DNA of 64,000 nucleotides from Kribbella italica (GTDB taxonomy: Bacteria > Actinomycetota > Actinomycetes > Propionibacteriales > Kribbellaceae). The DNA is taken from contig NZ_JACHMY010000001.1 in assembly GCF_014205135.1 (NCBI RefSeq), positions 1,984,001 through 2,048,000 on the forward strand, written 5' to 3'. Both the position numbers and the translations under genes were made by a program. The stretch's first letter is position 1. Each line of letters starts with the position of its first letter. A model generated the notes under the pieces. It was given only the letters and a program-made list of their open reading frames with translations, had not been told where the DNA came from and searched no databases. Shown piece after piece: positions 1 to 8,472 of this stretch.

Positions 1-1067
1 ATGACCGCCTCCAGCAGCGCCGTCCAGCCGAGGTCGTTGACGTGATCGACATCGATCCCGGTCTTGACGACCCGGCGGACGTAGTCGACGTGCCCGCGTT
101 CGCTGGCGGGAATCACCGAAACCCCACCGAACCGGTTCCGCAGCGTGAGGTCCGGTTGCGCCGGGAGGAGGGTTTCGAGCATGGCGACGCTGCCGGTGAC
201 CCCGGTGACGAGCCAGGCCGAGTCCTGCCGGTCGTCCTGAGCGTCGGGGTCCGCGCCGAGCCCGACCAGCAACCGGGCGACCTCCACGCGGTCGTTCGAC
301 GACGCCAGCAGCAACGGCGTACGGCGCTTGCTGTCGGTCGACTCGATGGGCGCACCGGCAGCCAGCGCGGCCGCGGCCCCGTTCGCGTCACCGGAAGTCG
401 CCGCTGCGAGCAATGCGGCCGCGGGCGAACTCGGGCGCTCGGTCTCGAGCGCCGCGATGACGGCGGTCTGGCCGAGCTTCCGCGCGCCCTGCACTGCCGT
501 GACGCCGTCGCGCTCGGCCGGCTTCGCGCGGTCGGCTCCCGCGGCGATCAGCAGCCGCACGGTGTCGACGTACTGCGGTGTGCCCTTGCCGAGCAGGACG
601 GCCTCGTGCAGCGCGGTCCAGCCGAGGTTGTTGACGTGGTCGACCGTCACGCCGGCCCGGATCAGCCGGCCGACCACTGCCGCATGACCACGCTCGGCGG
701 CGCGGATCAGCGCGGTGCCGCGGTAGCTGTCGAGGCTGCGGACGTCGGCGCCGTGCTGCAGCGTGAGGTCGAGCAGCTCGACGTACCCCTCGCTGGCAGC
801 GATCAGGAAGGCGCTCTGCACGGTGTCGTCGACCGCGTTGACGTCGGCGCCGGCGGTGATCAGCCGGCGCGCGGTGGCGACGTCGTTCTTCCAGGCGGCG
901 GCGATGAGTTGGTGGTCGAGCTCGGTCGGCATGGAGGGCCTCGGGGTGGTCGTGGGCGGTGTCGTCGTGGGCGGCGGAGTCGTCGGCGATGCGGCTTCGG
1001 TGGTGGAGCAACCGGTTGCCGCCATCAGGATGACGGCGGCCGCCGACAGCGCGCGGGTCAGCTTCAT
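1..1067 (-). CDS. Ankyrin-repeat lipoprotein (3' end outside window)
   Basis: Reading from 1067 to the window edge gives at least 355 residues with no stop. The N-terminus MKLTRALSAAAVILMAATGC is a lipoprotein signal with the acylated Cys at residue 20, followed by a Thr/Pro-rich linker (about 21-45). From about residue 50 there are repeated ankyrin units, for example TARRLITAGADVNAVDD, HGADVRSLDSYRGTALIRAA and VDHVNDLGWTALLEAV, so a surface-anchored protein-binding solenoid is likely. The ATG overlaps the stop of the upstream beta-propeller gene in an ATGA, which indicates translational coupling in a two-gene operon. The C-terminus is beyond position 1. Ankyrin structure is visible directly; the partner and role are unknown. 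Confidence 0.85.
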   Translation of the reverse strand, partial: MKLTRALSAAAVILMAATGCSTTEAASPTTPPPTTTPPTTTPRPSMPTELDHQLIAAAWKNDVATARRLITAGADVNAVDDTVQSAFLIAASEGYVELLDLTLQHGADVRSLDSYRGTALIRAAERGHAAVVGRLIRAGVTVDHVNNLGWTALHEAVLLGKGTPQYVDTVRLLIAAGADRAKPAERDGVTAVQGARKLGQTAVIAALETERPSSPAAALLAAATSGDANGAAAALAAGAPIESTDSKRRTPLLLASSNDRVEVARLLVGLGADPDAQDDRQDSAWLVTGVTGSVAMLETLLPAQPDLTLRNRFGGVSVIPASERGHVDYVRRVVKTGIDVDHVNDLGWTALLEAV

Positions 1068-2020
1068 CGGCGCGGCGGGGTCAGCGTGACCACCTGGTAC
1101 GGCGGCGTCGCGGTCAGCTCGTCGAACTTGCTGTCGACCAGGAGCAGTCTGCCCTGCGCGAGCTTCGCGGTGGTGAGCACCCGATCGGGGTCGGTGGGAG
1201 TCGCCGCGACGAGTCGCGCGGTCCGCCCGTCCGGCGCCAGCCGGAGCGTGCTCAGCACCTTCGAGAAGTTGCGCACCACCCACAGCGTGCGGCCGTCCTG
1301 CACGAGGCCGTCGGCGTTGGCCAGGTCCGCCGTACCGGCGTCGACGGCCGACACCGAGCCGGTCCGCAGCGAGAACCGCCAGAGCTTGCCGACGTTGCCC
1401 TGGGCTACGATCAGAGAGCTCCGGTCCGGGGACAGGACGATGCCGCCGAGGTTGAAGCCGGTCTGGGTCGGGATCGTTGCCGTCGCGTCGGCCCAGGTCC
1501 GGATGCTCCAGCGGCCGTGCCGCTCGGCGACCCGGAACACCTGTGGCGCGTTCGAGTTCGTCACGTACGCCGCGCCGTCGGGCCCGATCACCAGGTCGTT
1601 CAGGAACGCGTTCGGTACGCCGGTCCGCAGCGCCGCGAGCAGCTTGCCGTCGCGGTCGTAGACCCACAGGTCCGGCGCGCCCGGATGATCAATCCCGTTC
1701 GGCCCGCCCGCGACGTACACCCGGCCGCGCGCGTCGACGGTGACACCGCGGGCGGTCCAGCGACCGTCCGTACCGTCGCCGGCCAGCCACTCGGTCGCGG
1801 ACGCGGACCGCAGCCGGCCGCGGTGGATCTCGCCGCCGGTGGTCTCGGAGACGTAGAAGCGCTGGGCGCGAGCGTCGTACCCGATGCCCTCGAACTTCGA
1901 CCCGCCGAGGTCGCCGGGCAGTGCGTAGGTCGTCGGCCGCGCCGCTGACGCGGTGGGGACGACGACTCCGGCCAGGGCGACGGACAGCACAAGGGTGGTG
2001 CACAGGGAGCGGACGGACAT
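1064..2020 (-). CDS. Secreted SMP-30/gluconolactonase-like beta-propeller protein
   Basis: 318 residues with a Sec signal peptide (MSVRSLCTTLVLSVALAG, cleavage near TASAA) followed by repeated beta-propeller blades such as KFEGIGYDARAQRFYVSE, GVTVDARGRVYVAGG and LNDLVIGPDGAAYVTNS. This resembles SMP-30/LRE-like (strictosidine synthase or gluconolactonase) proteins, which bind a divalent ion at the hub; the substrate cannot be told from sequence. I chose the ATG at 2020 rather than 2035 because AGAGG lies at the right distance before it. It is first in an operon with the ankyrin lipoprotein (4-base overlap) and divergent from the histidine kinase at 2160. Confidence 0.8.
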   Translation of the reverse strand: MSVRSLCTTLVLSVALAGVVVPTASAARPTTYALPGDLGGSKFEGIGYDARAQRFYVSETTGGEIHRGRLRSASATEWLAGDGTDGRWTARGVTVDARGRVYVAGGPNGIDHPGAPDLWVYDRDGKLLAALRTGVPNAFLNDLVIGPDGAAYVTNSNAPQVFRVAERHGRWSIRTWADATATIPTQTGFNLGGIVLSPDRSSLIVAQGNVGKLWRFSLRTGSVSAVDAGTADLANADGLVQDGRTLWVVRNFSKVLSTLRLAPDGRTARLVAATPTDPDRVLTTAKLAQGRLLLVDSKFDELTATPPYQVVTLTPPRR

Positions 2021-2159
2021 CGGGGAACCTCTCATCGCTGGAACGGGATGTCTCCAGCGTGGTCCGTGCGAGCGCCTCCGACGACGGGTGATCGGCCACC
2101 GCCGGATAGCCGATCGGATGATTCAGAAGCCGGCGGACCGGGCCTACCATCAGCTGGAC

Positions 2160-3374
2160 ATGACGACTTCACACACACCGGCCGCTGTGCTCGGCCAGGC
2201 CGGCGGGCTGGAGAAGGCGCTGCATACGACGTTCGCCGTCCTCGTGCTCGCCTCCGCGGTCCGCTACCTGGCCGGTCACGGGTTCGGCGATCAGGCACCG
2301 TGGGTGCTCGCGGGAGCTGTGGCGCTGCTGGCGACGTACGCCGCAGGGCCGGTCCTGCCTGGCCGGGTGTGGCTCGCGTTGCTGGTTGCGGTGTGGTTCG
2401 GGCTGTTGCTGCTTGCGCCTTCGTTCGCTTGGTGCGCCGTAGCGCTGTCGTTCGTGGCCCTACGGGTGCTGCCGTTCTGGCCTGCCTGTGCGGTGGTGGC
2501 CGGGATGGTCGCCGCCGTAGTGGTGCAGTGGACCCGCATGGCCGACCGGCTCGACCCGACGATCGTGCTGGGGCCGGCCTGCATCGCCGTACTGGCTGTT
2601 GGGGCGTACCGAGCGCTGGAGCGAGACGCGGTGGCGCGGCAGCTGCTGCTGGACGACCTGCATGCGGCGCAGGGGGACCTGGCCGACGCGCAACACCAGG
2701 CCGGTGCGCTGGCCGAGCGGGCGCGGCTGTCGCGAGAGATCCACGACAGCGTCGCCCAGGGGCTGTCCAGTATCAACCTGCTCCTACAGGCGGCCGAACG
2801 CGAGTGGGACGACCGACCGGCCGCGGCTCGCGAGCATGCGGCGCAAGCGGCGACGACTGCGCGGGATGGGCTGGATGAGGTACGACGGGTGGTGCGGGAC
2901 CTGGCGCCGGCCGAGTTGGCGGCGTCTGGGGTGGTGACGTCTGGGGCGGCAGCCTCTGGCCGCCCGGCGCTGCCGGGAGCGCTTCGACAGACCTGCGAAC
3001 GCCTCGCCGCCGTGAGCGGCATCGACGTCCAGGTCCAAGTCCACGGCACACCGGTGTCGCTAGGCCCCGAAGTGGAGACAGCCCTGCTGCGTACTGCGCG
3101 CGGTGCCCTCGCCAACGTGCTCGAGCACTCCAACGCCACGACCGCCGTCGTCACGCTGACGTACCAACCAGACTCGGTAGTGCTCGACGTCCGCGACGAC
3201 GGCCGAGGTCTCGTCGACCGCACACAGGCCGACCCGGACCGCGGGCGCGGCCTGGCCGGCATCCGCGAACGCCTGAACGAGCTCGGCGGCACCCTCATCC
3301 TGGAGAGCGAGCCAGGCGAGGGCACGGCCCTCGCCGCGTCGATCCCGCTAGCCGCCAGCGAGGGCCCGTCGTGA
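2160..3374 (+). CDS. NarL-type sensor histidine kinase
   Basis: 404 residues. Residues about 15-155 hold several hydrophobic segments (integral membrane sensor without a large extracellular loop). The HisKA_3 dimerisation/phosphoacceptor motif LSREIHDSVAQGL carries the His. A C-terminal HATPase has the N-box-like region ANVLEHSNATTA and the glycine-rich DGRGLVD and GRGLAGIRERL motifs. It autophosphorylates and passes phosphate to the response regulator, which overlaps its stop as GTGA. An upstream in-frame extension to 1953 exists, but it runs antisense through the propeller gene's signal-peptide region and looks unreal, so the ATG at 2160 is preferred. The signal sensed is unknown. Confidence 0.88.
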   Translation: MTTSHTPAAVLGQAGGLEKALHTTFAVLVLASAVRYLAGHGFGDQAPWVLAGAVALLATYAAGPVLPGRVWLALLVAVWFGLLLLAPSFAWCAVALSFVALRVLPFWPACAVVAGMVAAVVVQWTRMADRLDPTIVLGPACIAVLAVGAYRALERDAVARQLLLDDLHAAQGDLADAQHQAGALAERARLSREIHDSVAQGLSSINLLLQAAEREWDDRPAAAREHAAQAATTARDGLDEVRRVVRDLAPAELAASGVVTSGAAASGRPALPGALRQTCERLAAVSGIDVQVQVHGTPVSLGPEVETALLRTARGALANVLEHSNATTAVVTLTYQPDSVVLDVRDDGRGLVDRTQADPDRGRGLAGIRERLNELGGTLILESEPGEGTALAASIPLAASEGPS

Positions 3375-3991
3375 TCAGAGTCGCACTGGTCGACGACCAC
3401 CCCGTCGTACGAGCTGGCATGCGGGCGCTACTCGAGGGACAGGACGACCTGTCGGTCGTAGGCGAGGCCTCCGACGCCCACAGCGCCGTACAACTAGTCG
3501 CCGCAATCCGGCCGGACGTAGTACTGATGGACCTCAACCTGGGCACTGGCCCAGGCGGCGCCGAAGCAACCGCCCGCCTACGCGCCCTCCCAGAACCCCC
3601 GCAGATCCTCGTCCTCACCACCTACGACACCGAAGCCGACATCATGAGCGCCATCGACGCAGGCGCCTCCGGCTACCTCCTGAAAGACGCCCCACCCGAA
3701 GACCTGTTCCGAGCAATCCGAGGCACCGCCCGCGGCGAAGCCATCCTGGCCCCCGCAGTAGCAGCCCGCCTGATGCGCCGCACAGGCCCACTCCTGACCG
3801 AGCGAGAGGTAGAAATCCTCGACCAACTCGCCACCGGCCGATCCAACCGAGAGATCGCCCGCCGCCTGTTCGTCAGCGAGGCCACAGTGAAATCCCACCT
3901 CTCCCACATCTACACCAAACTAGAGGTAGACACCCGCGCCGCCGCAGTAGCCAGAGCAATAGAACAACGCATCATCCGCCCACTTCCCTGA
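3371..3991 (+). CDS. LuxR/NarL-family response regulator
   Basis: 206 residues, GTG start overlapping the kinase stop. Receiver domain: acidic pair in VALVDDHPV, phospho-acceptor Asp in VVLMDLNLG, Thr in LVLTTYD and Lys in YLLKDAPP. The C-terminal LuxR helix-turn-helix is LLTEREVEILDQLATGRSNR followed by VSEATVKSHLSHIYTKL. It is the cognate regulator of the kinase at 2160. The last 500 bases use many A-ending codons (GCA, CCA, CGA, GTA), unlike most neighbours, which may reflect different ancestry. Targets are unknown. Confidence 0.92.
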   Translation: MIRVALVDDHPVVRAGMRALLEGQDDLSVVGEASDAHSAVQLVAAIRPDVVLMDLNLGTGPGGAEATARLRALPEPPQILVLTTYDTEADIMSAIDAGASGYLLKDAPPEDLFRAIRGTARGEAILAPAVAARLMRRTGPLLTEREVEILDQLATGRSNREIARRLFVSEATVKSHLSHIYTKLEVDTRAAAVARAIEQRIIRPLP

Positions 3992-4011
3992 GCACCGAAC
4001 TCAGCAGACAA

Positions 4012-4244
4012 CCTCAGCCCCAGCAGCCGAGCGAAGCAAGGCCGGAATGGACTCCTGTAGCGAAGACGTGCGGAGAACGCGGCACCACAAGCAAACCCCA
4101 ACCACAGCCGCCGAGCGAAGCGAAGGCGCAAGGGGGTGCGGGTGGCGAAGCCCCCGCAACGCGGCAAGCGAAGCGCAGCCGCACAAAACGACGAAGGCGA
4201 CCCCCTCCGCGCTCTCCGCGGACATGGGTCGCCTATCGACTTCG
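4012..4244 (-). repeat. Left copy of inverted repeat downstream of tRNA-Val(CAC)
   Basis: Reading the minus strand from 4244 down to 4110, 135 bases match the plus strand at 6423-6557 with two mismatches. Weaker similarity continues to 4012, ending in a 26-base identity (4012-4037 versus 6668-6693 inverted). The element contains the reiterated core GCTTCGCTTCGCTCGGC. Both copies begin directly after the 3' end of a tRNA-Val gene. Each copy can be read as an open frame starting MSAESAE, but I take this as repeat, not gene. Confidence 0.85.
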
Positions 4245-4316
4245 TGGGCGATACTGGGTTCGAACCAGTGACCTCTTCGGTGTGAACGAAGCGCGCTACC
4301 ACTGCGCCAATCGCCC
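4245..4316 (-). tRNA. tRNA-Val (CAC)
   Basis: 72 bases on the minus strand. Acceptor arms GGGCGAT and ATCGCCC pair, discriminator A. The anticodon stem CTTCG/CGAAG encloses loop TTCACAC, giving anticodon CAC for GTG codons. The T-loop TTCGAAC is intact and no CCA is encoded. A TATGGT hexamer at about 4354-4359 on the minus strand could be its -10 box. Confidence 0.95.
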
Positions 4317-4436
4317 GTTCTGGGGTGTTGCTGGTGTTGCTCGGGAGAAACCATAGCGCATGGAACGGCGACGTACGAAACCGGCCGGGCTACTCTTGCT
4401 GCAGGACGGAGACCCCGTCGCGTTGGAGACGTGATT

Positions 4437-4997
4437 GTGACTTTCTCGCACGACACCGAGCACGCGCTCGGCACGCTGGTCCGGCTGGTCAACACGCTGC
4501 CCGGGCCGAACAGCCAGGTCGACACGATGGACTCGCTCGAGGAGCTGGAGAAGTTCGTCCAGGAGCGGGAGTTCAGCGCGGTCGGGACGCTCACCGCGAC
4601 GGACCTGCAGGAGGTCCGGGATCTGCGGCCGTTGTTCTCGCCGGTGTTCACGACCGGTTCGGACGCGGAGGCGGCGGCGATGATCAACGCGATCGTCGCG
4701 CGCGGTACGACGACGCCGCGGTTGACCAACCACGACGGTCACCCGTGGCACATCCACTACTCGCGCGACGGCGCCTCGCTGACCTGCCGGATCACGGTCG
4801 AGTGCGGCATCGCGCTGGCCCAGGTGATCTCGGCCGGCGAACGCGAACGTTTGCGTCGCTGTGAGGCACCGGACTGCGACGACGCGTTGATCGACCTGTC
4901 GCGGAACCGGTCGAAGCGGTACTGCGACGCGCGCACCTGTGGCAACCGCCTGCACGTCGCGGCGTACCGCGAACGCCGCAAGGCCTCGGGGGAGTAG
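4437..4997 (+). CDS. CGNR zinc-finger (ABATE domain) putative regulator
   Basis: 186 residues. The N-terminal ABATE-type region begins with the typical F-x-HDTEHAL and ends near residue 135. The C-terminus has the zinc-ribbon pattern CEAPDCDDALID followed by RSKRYCDARTCGNRLHVAAY, the CGNR signature. Family members are thought to be stress-response transcription regulators. Two GTG starts are possible (4431, 4437); GGAG at 4425-4428 is well spaced only for 4437. A TACTCT -10 box lies at 4391-4396. It sits between the tRNA-Val(CAC) gene and a convergent aminotransferase-like gene. Confidence 0.85.
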   Translation: MTFSHDTEHALGTLVRLVNTLPGPNSQVDTMDSLEELEKFVQEREFSAVGTLTATDLQEVRDLRPLFSPVFTTGSDAEAAAMINAIVARGTTTPRLTNHDGHPWHIHYSRDGASLTCRITVECGIALAQVISAGERERLRRCEAPDCDDALIDLSRNRSKRYCDARTCGNRLHVAAYRERRKASGE

Positions 4998-5124
4998 CAA
5001 GCCCTCGGACGACGTACGCCGCGCCGGTGCTCGCATCGGCGCGGCTTGTCGTTGTGCCCGAGGCCGGTTGCAGAGCAAGCAGCGTAGTCGCGGGCAACCC
5101 GTGGCAGGCTGCCCGCGGACCTGG

Positions 5125-5949
5125 TTACGGGTCGATGTCTTCGGCGGAGCGTTCGGCGAAGATCTTGGCGACCGCGGCGGTGACCTCGCCGGGGGTGGTG
5201 AGGTCGCGGGCGTCGGCGCGGTGGACGGCCTGGACGTCGCGGGTGGTGGAGGTGAGGAAGATTTCGTCGGCCTCGGCGAGCTTCGCGAGCGGTACGTCGC
5301 GTTCGACGGCGCCGAACCAGGCGATCACCAGACCGCGGGTGACACCGGCCAGCGCGCCGGACTCAAGGGTCGGGGTGACCAGCTCGCCGTCGTACACGCA
5401 GAAGATGTTCGAGCCTGTGCCTTCGCACAGGTTGCCGACGGTGTTGGCGAAGATCGCCTCGCTCGCGCCGCGCTCCTTGGCGTAGGCCAGGGCGCGGACG
5501 TTCTCGGCGTACGACGTGGTCTTCAGGCCGGCGACCGCGCTGCGCTCGTTGCGGACCCACGGGACCGTCACGATCGCGGACGCCGGGGCCGGCGCCTTGA
5601 TCGCCTGCGATGCGACGACCAGCGTCGGGCCGGTCGTGCCGCGCTCCGAGGACAGCGGCGAGACGCCGCCGGTGTACGTGATGCGCAGCCGGCCGAACGC
5701 GATGTCCGGATCGGCCTTCACGACCGTCGCGATCGCGTCCTCGACCTGTACGACGTCCGGCGCCGGCAGACCGAGCCCGGTCGCCGAGCGGACCAGCCGC
5801 TCCAGATGCTTGGTCACCGCGAACGGCTGCCCGTCGACGATCTTCAGTGTTTCGAAGACACCGTCACCCGTGGTCAGCCCGTGATCCAGTACTGACAGAC
5901 CCGCCGACGACGGGTCGGGCAGAACGGCCCCGTTGAGCCACACGATCAT
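5125..5949 (-). CDS. Class IV PLP aminotransferase (aminodeoxychorismate lyase-like)
   Basis: 274 residues of the fold-type IV PLP family (PabC/IlvE/D-amino acid aminotransferase). Visible hallmarks are LDHGLTTGDGVFETLKIVDG near the N-terminus, LKTTSYAENVRALAYAKERG with the PLP Lys region, and EGTGSNIFCVYDGELVTP near the cofactor loop. Length fits aminodeoxychorismate lyase, which makes 4-aminobenzoate plus pyruvate for folate, but a D-amino-acid or branched-chain aminotransferase cannot be excluded. Start ATG is preceded by AGGAG. An in-frame upstream extension crosses the tRNA cluster and was rejected. No pabA/pabB neighbour is present. Confidence 0.85.
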   Translation of the reverse strand: MIVWLNGAVLPDPSSAGLSVLDHGLTTGDGVFETLKIVDGQPFAVTKHLERLVRSATGLGLPAPDVVQVEDAIATVVKADPDIAFGRLRITYTGGVSPLSSERGTTGPTLVVASQAIKAPAPASAIVTVPWVRNERSAVAGLKTTSYAENVRALAYAKERGASEAIFANTVGNLCEGTGSNIFCVYDGELVTPTLESGALAGVTRGLVIAWFGAVERDVPLAKLAEADEIFLTSTTRDVQAVHRADARDLTTPGEVTAAVAKIFAERSAEDIDP

Positions 5950-6076
5950 TGCCTGCTCCTTCCAACGGCCCACACAGTAGCTGCCGGTCCGGGGATTCGT
6001 CTTACACCGTTGGGATTTCCTCTCCGCAGGCGTGATCAGGGGGTGAACGCAGGGTGACGAAGGGGCACCCCGATTT

Positions 6077-6104
6077 TTGTTCTCCCGCCTGGATGGGCTA
6101 ATGT
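6077..6104 (+). promoter_or_regulatory. Promoter of the tRNA Gly-Cys-Val cluster
   Basis: TTGTTC at 6077-6082 and TAATGT at 6099-6104, 16 bases apart, lie about 37 bases before tRNA-Gly with no other gene between. This is a good match to a housekeeping sigma promoter. Assigned by inspection only. Confidence 0.55.
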
Positions 6105-6140
6105 TCTTCTCGCGCCGGGGGAACGAAAACCGGTCGCGAT

Positions 6141-6213
6141 GCGGACGTAGCTCAGTTGGTAGAGCGCAACCTTGCCAAGGTTGAGGTCGCCGGTTCGAAC
6201 CCGGTCGTCCGCT
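6141..6213 (+). tRNA. tRNA-Gly (GCC)
   Basis: 73 bases: acceptor GCGGACG/CGTCCGC, D-arm with AGCTCAGTTGGTAGAGC, anticodon stem CAACC/GGTTG with loop TTGCCAA (anticodon GCC) and T-loop TTCGAAC. No encoded CCA. First of three closely spaced tRNAs. Confidence 0.96.
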
Positions 6214-6247
6214 CGGAGAGGGTATCCGGCAGGCCGCTTTCTCACCT

Positions 6248-6318
6248 GGTGGAGTGGCCGAGAGGCGAGGCAACGGCCTGCAAAGCCGTGTACACGGGTT
6301 CGAATCCCGTCTCCACCT
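6248..6318 (+). tRNA. tRNA-Cys (GCA)
   Basis: 71 bases: acceptor GGTGGAG/CTCCACC, anticodon stem ACGGC/GCCGT enclosing CTGCAAA (anticodon GCA), T-arm ACGGGTTCGAATCCCGT. Lies 34 bases after tRNA-Gly. Confidence 0.96.
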
Positions 6319-6350
6319 CTGAACGACCCCCGCGGTACAACTCAACACCT

Positions 6351-6422
6351 GGACGATTGGCGCAGCGGTAGCGCGCTTCCCTGACACGGAAGAGGTCACT
6401 GGTTCGATCCCAGTATCGTCCA
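6351..6422 (+). tRNA. tRNA-Val (GAC)
   Basis: 72 bases: acceptor GGACGAT/ATCGTCC, anticodon stem CTTCC/GGAAG with loop CTGACAC (anticodon GAC), T-loop TTCGATC. It is closely similar to the opposite-strand tRNA-Val(CAC) at 4245-4316, differing mainly in the anticodon arm and acceptor pairs. Both are followed by the same repeat, so the two arose from one duplication or are homogenised. Confidence 0.96.
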
Positions 6423-6858
6423 CGAAGTCGATAGGCGACCCATGTCCGCGGAGAGCGCGGAGCGGGTCGCCTTCGTCGTGTTGTGCGGCTGCGCTTCGCT
6501 TGCCGCGTTGCGGGGGCTTCGCCACCCGCACCCCCTTGCGCCTTCGCTTCGCTCGGCTGTTGGGGCTGGGGTTGGTTTGTGGTGCGGCGTTTTGGCACAT
6601 CACCTTCGCTACAGCGGGCCGCTCCGGGCCTTCGCTTCGCTCGGCTGCTGTGGCTGAGGCCGCCTTCGCTTCGCTCGGCTGCTGGGGCTGAGGTCGCTTG
6701 CCGGCTTTCGCCTTCGCTTCGCTCGGGCGTTGTTTTCTCTCTCCTCGAATCGGGCTTCTTGGGTGGTGGGTTGGCTTAGGGGCGTCACTCTGTGGGGAGG
6801 ATGGGTTTCGCTTGGTGATCAGTGAGGGTCATCGGGGCGGCTACTGACTTCTGGGGGC
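6423..6858 (+). repeat. Right copy of tRNA-Val-linked inverted repeat and low-complexity spacer
   Basis: 6423-6557 matches 4244-4110 in inverted orientation with two mismatches; weaker similarity runs to 6693. The 15-mer TTCGCTTCGCTCGGC occurs at 6543, 6631, 6665 and (as part of a slightly different unit) 6713. The rest of this 436-base stretch up to the next gene holds no convincing gene. A small open frame beginning MSAESAERVAFVV is conserved in both copies, but its codon pattern follows the repeat and has no ribosome site. Confidence 0.8.
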
Positions 6859-8472
6859 GTGGTGCCGGGCGCTGTTGACGGGTTCGAGGGGTTCGAGGCG
6901 CTGGTTGAGCTGGTGCGGTTGCGGTACCGGCGGTTGCGGAAGCGGTTGGGGCGGGAGGACACGCCGCCGATCCTGGCGTGTGTGCAGCCGAGTTTGCATG
7001 AGCAGCCGGGGTTGCTGGCGGGGATCGCGGAGCAGCTGCGGCCGGGGGACCGGCGGCTGAAGCCGGTGCCTTGCGCGTACGTCGACCTGACGTCGAACCG
7101 GCGGACACGGTCGGGGCCTGATCATGATCTGGCGCCGATCGACGTCGACGACGTGCTCGAGTTGAGCGAGGTCCTGACGAAGATGACCGGGAAGCTGGGG
7201 TCGGGCAACGGGGGCAACTACCTGTTCCGGCGGACCAACCTGGTGAAGTGGTTGATGAAGATCTCCGTGCCGGAGCCGGACGGTGGGCCGCCGGCGATCA
7301 GCGGGAAGATGTTTCGGCGGGCGCTGGCGACCGCGGGGGAGGACGGGGCGACGGCGGCTCGGTACGCGCTGGACAGTTTGCCGCGGGTGCTGGCGGCCGG
7401 CGTACTGCTGGTGGTGACCGGGTTCCTGCGGGTGCTGCACAGTGGGCGGGTGCCGGGGCCGGGCAAGGGGTATCGGTGGTTCCGGAACCAGGACTTCCTG
7501 CCGCGGGGTGATGACAGCTTCGCGGAGCTGGCGTACCGGATCACCGCCGATCAGTGGCAGAAGCAGGATCCGGCGCAGATCGCCCGCCTGCTGGTGGGAG
7601 CGTTCCTGGGCGACCTGCGGCAGGCCTACCCGCGCCGCGGGTTCTTCCGGCGGTACCGGACGACGTTCCCGATCGTCCTGCTGGACGGGATCACCCGGGC
7701 CAACGGCGGATACGCGCTGATCCGGGCCGTCGCCGACGTGCGGAACGAGACACGCACCTTCGACCCGTTGTTGCTGATGACAACCAGCCGGCTGGTGCCG
7801 CCGTTGGCGTTGCCGCCGGCCGAGGACTCGTCGCTGGAGAGCAAGACCCCGGCGGAGCTGGTCCAGGGCTGGCATCAGCGCAACGAGGCGCTGAGCCGAC
7901 GCCGGGAGATCGTTGCCTGGATCATCCCGATCACGGTGCACACGCGGGCGGCGGGTGAACCGCCGGCGCCTGCGGCGGGGTACCTGAGCCGGCCGTCGAC
8001 GCCTTGGCGTCGGACGCGGGTTGCCCGTGGAGTGTCGGTGCTGGTGACCCTGGCGGTGATCGGCGGCGGCTACACGGCGTACGGGATGGTGGACGACGAG
8101 CGCCGTTGCGGTGACGGGTTCCAGTGGCGGGACGGGACGAGCTGGATCGGGTCGGACCCGATCGCCGACTCGGTGGCACGGATCGACGGGACCTGCGTCG
8201 GGGTGTCCGACGGGTCGAACAGTCTGCTCCTGCCGAGCACGCAGTTCGACGACGTCCGCGGGCTGATCTTCGCCCAGAACGAGCAGGTACGGCGGTTGCA
8301 CGCGGAGACCGATCGCCCGTTGATGACGCTCGTGTTCGTGGCGGCGGTCGCCGACCAGGTCGGCACGGACAAGGCGCTGGCCGCGCAGCGCGAGCAACTG
8401 GCGGGGATGGCCGTCGTCCAGGCTCGTCAGCTGGACCGGAACCGCGGCGGGGAGCCGTTGCTGCGGGTGTGA
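6859..8472 (+). CDS. NTPase-like/transmembrane receptor, N-terminal part (frameshifted)
   Basis: 537 residues before a stop at 8470-8472. Residues about 35-75 resemble the start of a STAND/AAA-type NTPase (ILACVQPSLHEQPGLLAGIA then PVPCAYVDL), but the Walker A GxxxxGKT is absent. Residues about 268-310 look like Walker B and sensor regions (TFPIVLLDGITRANGG, FDPLLLMTTSR). A transmembrane helix follows at about 388-410 (VSVLVTLAVIGGGYTAYGMV), then the first lobe of a type 1 periplasmic-binding domain starting near CVGVSDGSN. The remaining lobes continue in another frame from 8469. The GTG start has only a poor ribosome site (GGGGG one base away); upstream the frame closes at 6823. Function unknown; probably a ligand sensor or adenylate-free signalling scaffold. 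Confidence 0.7.
   Translation: MVPGAVDGFEGFEALVELVRLRYRRLRKRLGREDTPPILACVQPSLHEQPGLLAGIAEQLRPGDRRLKPVPCAYVDLTSNRRTRSGPDHDLAPIDVDDVLELSEVLTKMTGKLGSGNGGNYLFRRTNLVKWLMKISVPEPDGGPPAISGKMFRRALATAGEDGATAARYALDSLPRVLAAGVLLVVTGFLRVLHSGRVPGPGKGYRWFRNQDFLPRGDDSFAELAYRITADQWQKQDPAQIARLLVGAFLGDLRQAYPRRGFFRRYRTTFPIVLLDGITRANGGYALIRAVADVRNETRTFDPLLLMTTSRLVPPLALPPAEDSSLESKTPAELVQGWHQRNEALSRRREIVAWIIPITVHTRAAGEPPAPAAGYLSRPSTPWRRTRVARGVSVLVTLAVIGGGYTAYGMVDDERRCGDGFQWRDGTSWIGSDPIADSVARIDGTCVGVSDGSNSLLLPSTQFDDVRGLIFAQNEQVRRLHAETDRPLMTLVFVAAVADQVGTDKALAAQREQLAGMAVVQARQLDRNRGGEPLLRV

Noticed and set aside
6442..6657. Small protein beginning MSAESAE conserved in both tRNA-Val repeats
   Set aside because: Conservation extends equally into non-coding parts of the repeat, mismatches do not favour third positions, and no ribosome site precedes it.
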